From Aquibium sp. ELW1220 (lineage in GTDB: Bacteria > Pseudomonadota > Alphaproteobacteria > Rhizobiales > Rhizobiaceae), in NCBI RefSeq assembly GCF_030398385.1, contig NZ_JAOAOQ010000025.1:1-64000 (forward strand): a stretch of DNA of 64,000 nt. The letters are read 5' to 3'. Below are positions 26,193 through 34,196 of this stretch, piece by piece. The position numbers were made by a program, and so were the translations under genes. A model generated the notes under the pieces. The model saw only the letters and a program-made list of their open reading frames with translations, ran no database searches and had not been told where the DNA came from. Numbering within the stretch: the stretch's first letter is position 1; each line of letters opens with the position of its first letter.

Positions 26193-27578
26193 GCGGAGGG
26201 GGCATGGAACGGGGCGACAATCCATGCCGCCACGGCGCTCCTGCCCGACGGATGGGCGGATGAGGTTCGCGTGTCGATTGGTCCGGGGGGACGCATCGCG
26301 AACGTCGAGACGGGCGCGGCGGCGCTGCCCGGCGACCACCGCGTGGCCGCGCTGCTGCCCGCCCCGTCGAACCTGCACAGCCACACCTTCCAGCGCGCCA
26401 TGGCCGGGCTGTCGGAATCGCGCGGGCCGTCGGAGCGCGACAGTTTCTGGACCTGGCGGGCGATCATGTACCGCTTCCTCGACGTGCTGACGCCCGACGA
26501 GATCGAGGCGATCGCCGCCTTCGCCTTCCTGGAGATGCAGGAGGCGGGATATTCGGCGGTGGCCGAGTTTCATTATCTGCACCACCAGCCGGGCGGGACG
26601 CCCTATGACGATCTCGGCGAACTGTCGGCGCGGATCGCGGCGGCGGCGGAGGCGACGGGGATCGGGCTGACCCTGCTGCCGGTGCACTACCAGCAGGGCG
26701 GCGTCGACGGGCGGCCGCTGGCGGGAGGGCAGCTGCGCTTCGGCAACGGGCTCGACCGCTACCTCGCCCTGCACGAGCGGGCGCGGCAGATCCTGCGCAG
26801 CTTGCCTGCCGACACGGGTCTCGGTACCGCGCCGCACTCGCTGCGGGCGGTGAATGCCGGCGATCTCGCCGCGCTGGCGCAGGCGGCAGCAGGCCCGTTC
26901 CACATGCACATTGCCGAGCAGGAAAAGGAGATCGAGGAGACGCTGGCGGTGTTCGGCGCGCGACCGATGGACTGGCTGCTCGACAATCACGACGTCGATG
27001 CGGACTGGTGCCTGATCCATTGCACTCACATGACGCCGGCCGAGACCCGGGCACTGGCGGCCACCGGCGCCGTGGCGGGGCTCTGCCCGGTGACCGAGGG
27101 CAATCTCGGCGACGGTATCTTCAACGGCGCCGACTATCTGGATGCGGGCGGACGGTTCGGCATCGGCTCGGATTCCAACATCCGCATCTCGGTCGCCGAG
27201 GAACTGCGGCAGCTCGAATACTCGCAGCGCCTGCGTGACCGGGCGCGGGTGGTGCTGGCGGGACCGGGCCAGTCGGCGGGGCGGAACCTCTACACGAAGG
27301 CGCTCGCCGGCGGCGCGCAGGCGCTGGGGCGGGACTCGGGGGGCGTTGCGCCCGGCCTCTTCGCCGACCTGGTGGCGATCGACACCGCGCGCGACGGACT
27401 GCCCGGACTGGCGGCCGACCGTCTGCTCGACGGCTTCGTCTTTGCCGGCTCGAACCGGGCGGTGACGGACGTCTGGTCGGCGGGACGCCATGCGGTTCGC
27501 GATGGCCGCCACGTGGCGCGGGACGCCATCGCCGGGCGCTACGCCGCCACCGTCCGCGCGATCCTGGCGCGGCTGTGA
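26187..27578 (+). CDS. hutF: formimidoylglutamate deiminase
   Basis: Converts N-formimino-L-glutamate to N-formylglutamate and ammonia, the step that defines the five-step Hut pathway. 463 aa, amidohydrolase superfamily. Metal-binding SNLHSHTFQRAMAG; later blocks EFHYLHHQPGGTPYDD, HIAEQEKEIEE, HCTHMTPAET and GIGSDSNIRIS. The start at 26187 sits inside the right end of a palindromic element. Further upstream the frame stays open, but that stretch is the repeat itself. It overlaps hutC by GTGA at its end, so the two are co-translated. Confidence 0.94.
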   Translation: MTAEGAWNGATIHAATALLPDGWADEVRVSIGPGGRIANVETGAAALPGDHRVAALLPAPSNLHSHTFQRAMAGLSESRGPSERDSFWTWRAIMYRFLDVLTPDEIEAIAAFAFLEMQEAGYSAVAEFHYLHHQPGGTPYDDLGELSARIAAAAEATGIGLTLLPVHYQQGGVDGRPLAGGQLRFGNGLDRYLALHERARQILRSLPADTGLGTAPHSLRAVNAGDLAALAQAAAGPFHMHIAEQEKEIEETLAVFGARPMDWLLDNHDVDADWCLIHCTHMTPAETRALAATGAVAGLCPVTEGNLGDGIFNGADYLDAGGRFGIGSDSNIRISVAEELRQLEYSQRLRDRARVVLAGPGQSAGRNLYTKALAGGAQALGRDSGGVAPGLFADLVAIDTARDGLPGLAADRLLDGFVFAGSNRAVTDVWSAGRHAVRDGRHVARDAIAGRYAATVRAILARL

Positions 27579-28276
27579 GCTCCGTGCGGCGCACCTCCTT
27601 CAGGGCCATCAGGGCGGAACTGGAGATGCGCATCTCGAAGCGGCTCTGGCTGCCGGGCGAGACGATCCCCGGCGAGGAGGCACTGGCGGCGGAGTTCGGC
27701 GCGGCGCGGGCCACGGTGAACCGCGCGCTGCAGGAACTCGCCCGCGCCGGGCTGGTGGAGCGCAAGCGCAAGTCCGGAACGCGCGTGGCGCTGCATCCCG
27801 TCCGCGAGGCGCGCTTCGTCATCCCGCTGGTGCGCGCGGAGATCGAAGCGTCAGGCATGGCTTACGCGTACAGGCGGGTCAGCCGCAAGGAAGACGCCGT
27901 GCCGGATGCGGTGGCGGCGCGGCTGGAGATCGCGACGGGCTCGCGCTGCCTGCACGTGACCTGCCTGCATTCAGGCGACGGGCGACCCTACCAATACGAG
28001 GATCGCTGGATCAATCTCGAGACCGTGCCGACGGCGGGCGCGGAGAGCTTCGAAACCGTCAGCCCGAACGAATGGCTGGTCTCCAACGCGCCCTTTTCGC
28101 AGGCGCGTTTTTCCTTCCGCGCGACGACAACCGACCGGGCGGAGGCTGCGATCCTGGGGCTTGCGGCGGACTCGGCGGTCTTCGTCGCCGAGCGCGTCAC
28201 CTGGCTGTCGGGACGGTCGATCACCTTCGTGCGCATGCTTCACCCGCCCTCTCACACAATGGTGATGGACATGTAG
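27575..28276 (+). CDS. hutC: histidine utilisation repressor (GntR/HutC family)
   Basis: 233-aa regulator. The N-terminal GntR winged helix (about residues 8-75, IPGEEALAAEFGAARATVNR) is followed by a UTRA ligand-binding domain. HutC proteins repress hut genes until urocanate accumulates. Its GTG start overlaps the hutF stop. Position, coupling to hutF and a matching palindrome in the hutI-hutF intergenic region together support self-controlled repression. Confidence 0.93.
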   Translation: MSSVRRTSFRAIRAELEMRISKRLWLPGETIPGEEALAAEFGAARATVNRALQELARAGLVERKRKSGTRVALHPVREARFVIPLVRAEIEASGMAYAYRRVSRKEDAVPDAVAARLEIATGSRCLHVTCLHSGDGRPYQYEDRWINLETVPTAGAESFETVSPNEWLVSNAPFSQARFSFRATTTDRAEAAILGLAADSAVFVAERVTWLSGRSITFVRMLHPPSHTMVMDM

Positions 28277-28288
28277 ATCCGACCAACG

Positions 28289-28305
28289 GCCCCCGCGAAG
28301 GGGGC
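28289..28305 (+). terminator. possible terminator after hutC
   Basis: Six-base G/C stem, GCCCCC and GGGGGC, around GCGAA, twelve bases after the hutC stop. There is no T-tract, so intrinsic termination would be weak. Confidence 0.4.
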
Positions 28306-28334
28306 TCGAGGTGTGTGAGGCGTTCAACAGTTCC

Positions 28335-28348
28335 TTGAGGCATGTCAA
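28335..28348 (+). promoter_or_regulatory. FNR/FixK-like box upstream of hemA
   Basis: TTGAGGCATGTCAA: TTGA and TCAA half-sites spaced by six bases, matching the TTGAT-N4-ATCAA FNR/FixK/Anr layout at all eight outer positions. The arms extend to CCTTGA/TCAAGG. It lies 157 bp upstream of hemA and after the hutC hairpin, so hemA is its likely target. Confidence 0.45.
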
Positions 28349-28504
28349 GGCAAGGTGTCTGCGGGGCCATTAGGGTTCGATTCTCGACGCGCCGACCTGC
28401 GCCGGACTTCGGTCCGAAGCATGCGAATGGAGCAATTTGACGCGTCCCGAAGGGAAGACAAAGGCGGCGCGGAAGGTTAGAACGCCTCCAAGGAGAAAAG
28501 ACGA

Positions 28505-29719
28505 ATGGACTTCGAAGCCTTTTTCGCCACGAAGCTCGATGGCCTGCGCGGCGAGGGTCGCTACCGGGTCTTTGCCGATCTGGAACGGCAGCGGGGGACG
28601 TTTCCGCGGGCGACCCGCCATGTCGACGGCCAGACGCGCGAGGTCACCGTCTGGTGCTCGAACGACTATCTCGGCATGGGCCAGCATCCCAAGGTGATCG
28701 CCGCCATGCACGAGGCGATCGACCGCTGCGGGGCGGGCGCCGGCGGCACGCGCAACATCTCCGGCACGAATCACTACCACGTGCTGCTCGAACAGGAACT
28801 CGCCGACCTGCACGGCAAGGAAGCGGCGCTGCTGTTCACCTCGGGCTACGTCTCGAACTGGGCCGCACTCGGCACGCTCGGCTCGACGATCCCGGACTGC
28901 GTCATCCTGTCGGATGCCGGCAACCACGCCTCGATGATCGAGGGCATCCGCCAGTCGAAGGCCGAGCGCCGCATCTGGCGCCACAACGACGTCGAGGACC
29001 TCGACCGCATCCTGTCGGAATACGGGCCGGAACGGCCGAAGATCGTGGCTTTCGAGAGCGTCTATTCGATGGACGGCGACATCGCGCCGATCGCCGACAT
29101 CCTGGCGGTGTGCGAGAAGCACGGCGCGATGAGCTATCTCGACGAGGTGCATGCGGTCGGCCTCTACGGGCCGCGCGGCGGCGGCATCGCCGAGCGCGAG
29201 GGGCTGATGGACCGCGTGACGCTGATCGAGGGCACGCTGGGCAAGGCCTTCGGGGTCGTCGGCGGCTACATCGCAGGCTCGGCGGCGCTGTGCGACTACA
29301 TCCGCTCGTTTGCGAGCGGATTCATCTTCACCACCGCCCTGCCGCCGCATGTGGCGGCCGGCGCGCGGGCCTCGATCCGGCACCTGAAGGAGAGCCAGAT
29401 GGAGCGCGCCCGCCACCAGGAGCGGGTGCGCAAGGTGCGCGCAAGGCTCGACGCGATCGGCATCCCGACGATGGCGAACCCGAGCCACATCGTGCCGGTG
29501 ATGGTGGGCGACGCGGCCAAGTGCAAATGGCTGTCGGACCTCCTGCTCGACAGCCACGGCATCTACGTGCAGCCGATCAACTATCCGACCGTGCCGCGCA
29601 AGACCGAGCGTCTGCGCATCACGCCGACGCCGTTCCACACCGACGCCGACATCGACCACCTCGCCGGCGCCCTGTCGGACCTCTGGTCGCGCTGCGCGCT
29701 GGCCAGGAAGGTGGCGTAG
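28505..29719 (+). CDS. hemA: 5-aminolevulinate synthase
   Basis: Condenses glycine and succinyl-CoA to 5-aminolevulinate, the first step of haem synthesis by the C4 pathway typical of alphaproteobacteria. 404 aa, PLP-dependent alpha-oxoamine synthase. Glycine-rich region [29 protein letters not shown] with the PLP-contacting Asp; Schiff-base Lys247 in [10 protein letters not shown]. An AAGGAGAAAAGACG stretch just before the ATG at 28505 provides the ribosome site. Rhizobial and Rhodobacter hemA genes are often controlled by oxygen through FNR-type regulators, and a matching box lies upstream. Confidence 0.97.
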   Translation: MDFEAFFATKLDGLRGEGRYRVFADLERQRGTFPRATRHVDGQTREVTVWCSNDYLGMGQHPKVIAAMHEAIDRCGAGAGGTRNISGTNHYHVLLEQELADLHGKEAALLFTSGYVSNWAALGTLGSTIPDCVILSDAGNHASMIEGIRQSKAERRIWRHNDVEDLDRILSEYGPERPKIVAFESVYSMDGDIAPIADILAVCEKHGAMSYLDEVHAVGLYGPRGGGIAEREGLMDRVTLIEGTLGKAFGVVGGYIAGSAALCDYIRSFASGFIFTTALPPHVAAGARASIRHLKESQMERARHQERVRKVRARLDAIGIPTMANPSHIVPVMVGDAAKCKWLSDLLLDSHGIYVQPINYPTVPRKTERLRITPTPFHTDADIDHLAGALSDLWSRCALARKVA

Positions 29720-29769
29720 CCCGAGCGCGCCGCGCCGCGACGGCGACCGTCGAAGGGTTCGAATGCAAC

Positions 29770-29799
29770 GGAGGCCCGGATCTTGCGATCCGGGCCTCC
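29770..29799. terminator. hairpin between hemA and a convergent protease gene
   Basis: Perfect 12-bp stem GGAGGCCCGGAT / ATCCGGGCCTCC with a six-base loop, 50 bp after the hemA stop and 35 bp past the convergent protease stop. It is followed by GTGCTTTC on the plus strand, so it probably serves as a shared terminator. Confidence 0.65.
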
Positions 29800-29833
29800 G
29801 TGCTTTCAGCCGCCACGCGGAACGTGGTGGGCG

Positions 29834-30886
29834 CTACTTCACGCCGGTCTTTTGCGAGATCCAGTCGCGAACGCTGGAGACGCGCGTGTAGACGCCATAG
29901 GCGTTTTCGTGGCCGCAGGCGATGTTGGAATCGAGCGGGCCTTCGCCCCAGCTGACGATGCCGACCTGAACCGGGCCGCCCTCGCCCGCCATGAAGAGCG
30001 GGCCGCCCGAATCGCCGTTGCAGGCGTCACGTGCACCGCTGGTGGTGCCGGCGCAGATCATGTTCGAGGTCAGAGGGTCGCGCATCGTCTGGGCGATCAG
30101 CCGGGTGGCCTGGTCGATCCCGTCCTCGGTGATGCGCATGCGGCGGCCATAATCGCTGAGGACGAGCTTCAGGTCGCGGGCATAGATTTCCTTGATGCCG
30201 GCATTGCAGGCGTCGTTGGGGAAGAGCTCGAGATCGGCCTGCATCAGCGTGTCGGGAAAGCCGCCATCGGCCATCTTGCCCCAGCCGGTGACCATGGCGG
30301 CACCGGCCTGGACGTCTCCCGCCGTCATCCCGATCACGGGCTGGCTGGCCGGCCGCGACAGCCGGATCAGGCCGACATCCTTGTCGAAGGCGCGCGGATC
30401 GTAGCCCTCGTGCACGATGACCTCGGCGGCCGGAATGCGCTCGCCATCGACCAGCGCGGTCGCGCCCACGAGAACGACCACGGTGGCCGGATCGACCGCC
30501 TGGCCATAATCGTAGAGGCAATGCGCGGCGGTGAGCACCCATTCCGGCGCAATCAGGCTGCCGCCGCAGAACTGCGCATCGAGCTGGGTCGCCGGATCGT
30601 CACCGAGATAGTCGGCGGTCAGCAGCGCCACCTGGAACGGCCAGGCGCCGTTTTCCGCCGCGGTGCCGCCGATGACGCGATCGCCCTCGCCGCTTTCCCG
30701 CGCCGCCTTGCGTGCTTCCGGGACGCGGCTGATCGGCGAAGCCTCGGGCTTGGCCTGCGGCTCGTCGGCGCTGGCCGGCTCCTGGGCGTTGGCCGTCGCC
30801 AGCGGCTTCACGCCGGCCGCCAACGGCGTGATGCCAAGCGCGAGCCCTGCCGCGACCGCGGCTGCGACCGTCCTGTTCATGAGCAT
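29834..30886 (-). CDS. exported trypsin-like serine protease (S1)
   Basis: 350-aa chymotrypsin-fold protease. A signal peptide (about residues 1-34) is followed by a linker and then RVIGG (residues 70-74), the zymogen-type activation junction of S1 enzymes. Catalytic triad His122 (LTAAHCLYD), Asp170 (FDKDVGLIRL), Ser293 (GDSGGPLF). Asp287, six residues before the Ser, fits the trypsin S1 pocket, so cleavage after Arg/Lys is predicted. Three likely disulfide pairs. Start at 30886 has AGGAGG seven bases upstream; a second ATG at 30880 is possible. Divergent from a second serine protease 278 bp away. Confidence 0.9.
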   Translation of the reverse strand: MLMNRTVAAAVAAGLALGITPLAAGVKPLATANAQEPASADEPQAKPEASPISRVPEARKAARESGEGDRVIGGTAAENGAWPFQVALLTADYLGDDPATQLDAQFCGGSLIAPEWVLTAAHCLYDYGQAVDPATVVVLVGATALVDGERIPAAEVIVHEGYDPRAFDKDVGLIRLSRPASQPVIGMTAGDVQAGAAMVTGWGKMADGGFPDTLMQADLELFPNDACNAGIKEIYARDLKLVLSDYGRRMRITEDGIDQATRLIAQTMRDPLTSNMICAGTTSGARDACNGDSGGPLFMAGEGGPVQVGIVSWGEGPLDSNIACGHENAYGVYTRVSSVRDWISQKTGVK

Positions 30887-31164
30887 CGATGTACCTCCTG
30901 AGACTGTTGTCGTGCCCGGACCCCGACCAACGGCGCCCGTCGTTTCGCCATCAAACCCCGGCCGGTGACGAAACGGAAGCGGTTTGTCGGGTGGAATAGT
31001 GGAAGATTTGCGGCGGTCTATCGCGATGCTCACGCGAGGGAAGGTTGGAGCGGACAACTGGCGGTGAAGACGGCACAACTTGCAGTCCGTGTCCGGCCGA
31101 TCACGAATTGGTCATGATTTGACTGTTCTGTGCGATCGCTCAATGGGCTTGGGAGAACTACTTC

Positions 31165-32247
31165 ATGAACAGACTGCATACGACCTTGATGACGGCTGCC
31201 CTGATTTCGGCAGTGGCCATCCCCACGACGTCCTTCGCGCAGAGTGTGTCGGGCAATGCCGGTTCCGGCGAATCGCCTCGCGCCTCGATCGAGGGGCCGG
31301 ACCTGTCCGGCCGCAAGGTCATCGACCGCACGCCGAAGATCGAGGAAGGCGAAGCCAGCCGCGACCTGGCGATGCCGACCGAAGAGGACCTGCGCAAGGG
31401 TTTCGTCACCCGCGCCCGGTCCAAGGACGGCTCGGTTCGCGAGATCGCGCCCGATCCGGAACTGATCGAGCAGATCAAGTCCTACATGCAGGGCACGTCG
31501 GCGATCGTCGAGAAACCCGGTTCGGCTCTCGAGCAGGAACTCGAGGAAGGCTCGCGCCAGGTCTTCGGCGACGACGACCGCATCCAGATCACCGACACCA
31601 AGAAGTACCCGTTCAACACGATCGGGCAGATCTGGTCGAAGAACAGCAAGGGCGAGTGGAGCATCTGCTCCGGCACGATGATCGGCCGCAGCGCCGTGAT
31701 CACCGCCGCGCACTGCCTCTACAGCCACGATGACGGCGGCTGGCTGTCGGACTACGAGTTCTATCCCGGCCTGAACGGCCAGAACGACGCGCCCTATGGC
31801 GGGTTCGGCTTCGTCGACGCCTACATCCTCGAAGGATATATCACCAATTACAAGGGCTTCTACGGTTCCGTGGTGCCGTGGGACCTGGCGGTGCTGATCC
31901 TCGACAAGCCGGCCGGCGACACGGTGGGCTGGATGGGCTACGCCACCTACGATCCGGCCTACGCCTTCAACGCCAATATCGTCGGCTATCCGGGCGACAA
32001 GCCGGTGAGCACGATGTGGGGCACGGCCTGCCCGGTGGACCCGGCGACGGCGTCGGAGAACAATTTCTCCTACCTGTGCGACACCTATCCCGGATCGAGC
32101 GGCAGTTCCGTCTACGAGCTCAACGGTGACACCAAGGAACGCTTCATCGTGGGCGTCAACATTGCCGAGTCGCAGACCGAGAACATCGCGCTTCGCCTCA
32201 ACAAGCCCTACTTCCAGTGGGTGAACGGCATCGCCAAGGCGAACTGA
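31165..32247 (+). CDS. exported V8-like serine protease (S1B-type)
   Basis: 360-aa exported peptidase. The signal peptide ends near TTSFAQ (residues 21-26) and an acidic prodomain of about 110 residues follows. The protease domain has His183 (VITAAHCLYS), Asp240 (PWDLAVLIL) and Ser312 in TYPGSSGSSVY, the layout of glutamyl-endopeptidase/V8-like S1 enzymes rather than trypsin. No RVIGG-type junction, so activation would differ from its divergent neighbour. Substrate specificity is not deducible. It is followed in the same direction by the MORN-repeat gene. Confidence 0.87.
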   Translation: MNRLHTTLMTAALISAVAIPTTSFAQSVSGNAGSGESPRASIEGPDLSGRKVIDRTPKIEEGEASRDLAMPTEEDLRKGFVTRARSKDGSVREIAPDPELIEQIKSYMQGTSAIVEKPGSALEQELEEGSRQVFGDDDRIQITDTKKYPFNTIGQIWSKNSKGEWSICSGTMIGRSAVITAAHCLYSHDDGGWLSDYEFYPGLNGQNDAPYGGFGFVDAYILEGYITNYKGFYGSVVPWDLAVLILDKPAGDTVGWMGYATYDPAYAFNANIVGYPGDKPVSTMWGTACPVDPATASENNFSYLCDTYPGSSGSSVYELNGDTKERFIVGVNIAESQTENIALRLNKPYFQWVNGIAKAN

Positions 32248-32369
32248 TCCACCAGCTTGGATGAGATTCGGCGGCCGGAGCGATCCGGCCGCCGTTTTCG
32301 TTCCGGTTCGCGGTTGCGCGGCGGCCGCGGCTTTGGTTCACTCGCGGCCGGCAGGCACAGCGACGGGGG

Positions 32370-34196
32370 ATGGACATGCGGAAGGCTGGAGCGGCGCGAT
32401 ACGTGGCTGCGGCGGTGCTTGCGCTTTCGGGCGCCTGGGCATCGCCGGGATGGGCTGCCGATCCGGCCGAAGGCACGTGGAGCGAGCGCGTACAGGTGTT
32501 TCACGACCCTGCGAACCGTTCGATCGTCCGCAGGACGGTGCGCGTCCGGGACGCCGAGCCCGAGCGGAACCTCGATTTCCTGTGGGAGCCGGAGACGGGT
32601 GCCGCAGTGCAGCTCGACGCCGACGGCGCGCTCAGCGGCCGCGGGACGCTGACATGGCGGGTGCGCGGCGCGGCGAGCTACGATCCGGCCGCGGTGTTCT
32701 CGGTCTACAGCGGCGAGATGCGCGGCGGCCGTCCTCACGGGCAAGGCCGCCTGGAGCGGCGCTCGGGCGAGACCTCCGAGGGCCTCTGGCGCGACGGCGT
32801 CCTTAACGGCCGCGGTGTCCATGTCGATGCGAAGGGCAACCGTTACGAAGGAGAGTTCCGCAACGGCAGGCCGGACGGCGAAGGCCGGTATCTCGCGGCG
32901 AACGGCGAGATCTTCGAGGGCCGGTTCGCCGACGGCCTGCGCCATGGCGCAGGAACCACGATCCTGCCCGGCGGCACACGCTATGCTTCCTCCTTCGCGA
33001 TGGGCGTGGAGACGAGCGAGCGGCCGAGTGCGCTGGCCGACGCCGACGGCGGCGGACTGCTGCGCATCCAGACGGGCGGCGACACCGCCGCGCGCACGGA
33101 GTTCTCCGTGACGGTCGACCAGCGCATGAACCAGCTGGGCGAGACGCGCTACCAGCACCTGATGCGCGCCGAAGACATCGCGATCTACCCGATCAGCGAT
33201 GCGGTCAACAAGGCGTGGAACGGCAATGGCGAGATCGACGAGTACAATCTGGTCTTCCAGGCCGCGGCGGAAGACGTCTCGCCGGTGTTCCTGGAGGGCC
33301 AGCTGGCGACCACCGACAATTCCCGCGTGAAGCTGGACGCGGTGCGGATCGAGGTGGCGAGCAGCGAATCCTACCGCAAGCCGATGCTGACCCTGCAGGC
33401 GCACAGCGGATGCGTGGGTTTTCGCCCGAGCTTCTCCTTCGTCAATCATGGCTGGGGCGAGGTCGAGGACGCCGAAGTGACCCTGCGGTTCACCGGAGAG
33501 CCCAGCTACGAGGACAATCCGCCGCCGCAGCCGGAAACACGGAGCTTTTCGGTACCGGTCGGACGCTTCGACGAGGGCATCGACCTCTCCATCCGCAATG
33601 CGCTGATCGAGGCGGGGGTCGACGTGACGGCGCTCGAGACGAAGCGCTTTCCCTGTCCCTCCGACGACCAGCTCGGAATCTGCCGGGGCCAGGTGTTCAA
33701 CACCGTCGACTTCGGCGAGGTCGCCGGAATGGTGTATGGCGAGGACGCGATTTCGACCCGGGCGGTGGGCGAACTGTCCTACCGCTGGGCCGACGCGGCC
33801 GGAAACCGCTATGATTCGACGGAGACCTTCTCCGTCGAGATCCGGCTGGCGCAGATCGAGATCGCGCGCAGCATGGCCGAGTGCGGCGACAGTTTCGGCC
33901 TGTCGCCCGAAGCGCTGCGCTATATCGAGGTCAAGCTGCCGCTCGACCAATCCGGCTACGCGATCGACCTGCCGGTGCGCGGCAACAAGACCGTACGCGA
34001 CTATACCGCGCGTCTCAAGGTCTCGGCCGACCAGAGCTCGGTCCACCGTTTCCAAGCGACAGCGCAGTTCGCGGACGGCAGCGTGCGCCGCAGCAAGCCG
34101 GTGACGCTGTTCTACTTCCGGCCGCGCGAGAATTTCTACGCGCCGACGATGCGCCTGCCCGCCTGCTATCTCGAGAACTTCGGTCCGGGCTGCTGA
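32370..34196 (+). CDS. exported MORN-repeat protein
   Basis: 608 aa. Signal peptide (about 1-29, ending GWAADP). Four MORN-type repeats at about residues 112-200: YSGEMRGGRPHGQGRL, SEGLWRDGVLNGRGVHV, YEGEFRNGRPDGEGRY, FEGRFADGLRHGAG. The remaining 400 residues are beta-rich and unrecognised, with paired cysteines (CVGF, CPSDDQLGICRG, CGDS, CYLENFGPGC). MORN repeats form beta-hairpin scaffolds, sometimes lipid-binding. It starts 122 bp after the V8-like protease. Its 3' end overlaps the convergent Memo-CapA gene by 31 bp, which is unusual and makes antisense interference possible. Confidence 0.75.
   Translation: MDMRKAGAARYVAAAVLALSGAWASPGWAADPAEGTWSERVQVFHDPANRSIVRRTVRVRDAEPERNLDFLWEPETGAAVQLDADGALSGRGTLTWRVRGAASYDPAAVFSVYSGEMRGGRPHGQGRLERRSGETSEGLWRDGVLNGRGVHVDAKGNRYEGEFRNGRPDGEGRYLAANGEIFEGRFADGLRHGAGTTILPGGTRYASSFAMGVETSERPSALADADGGGLLRIQTGGDTAARTEFSVTVDQRMNQLGETRYQHLMRAEDIAIYPISDAVNKAWNGNGEIDEYNLVFQAAAEDVSPVFLEGQLATTDNSRVKLDAVRIEVASSESYRKPMLTLQAHSGCVGFRPSFSFVNHGWGEVEDAEVTLRFTGEPSYEDNPPPQPETRSFSVPVGRFDEGIDLSIRNALIEAGVDVTALETKRFPCPSDDQLGICRGQVFNTVDFGEVAGMVYGEDAISTRAVGELSYRWADAAGNRYDSTETFSVEIRLAQIEIARSMAECGDSFGLSPEALRYIEVKLPLDQSGYAIDLPVRGNKTVRDYTARLKVSADQSSVHRFQATAQFADGSVRRSKPVTLFYFRPRENFYAPTMRLPACYLENFGPGC

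Noticed and set aside
22974-27578. A 1534-residue plus-strand open frame through the hut locus
   Set aside because: Its first two thirds are the antisense of hutH and hutI. Only the end is real protein (hutF).
28366-28392. GGTTCGATTC resembling the T-loop box of a tRNA upstream of hemA
   Set aside because: The surrounding bases do not form a T stem of five pairs, and no D-arm, anticodon arm or acceptor stem can be built around it.
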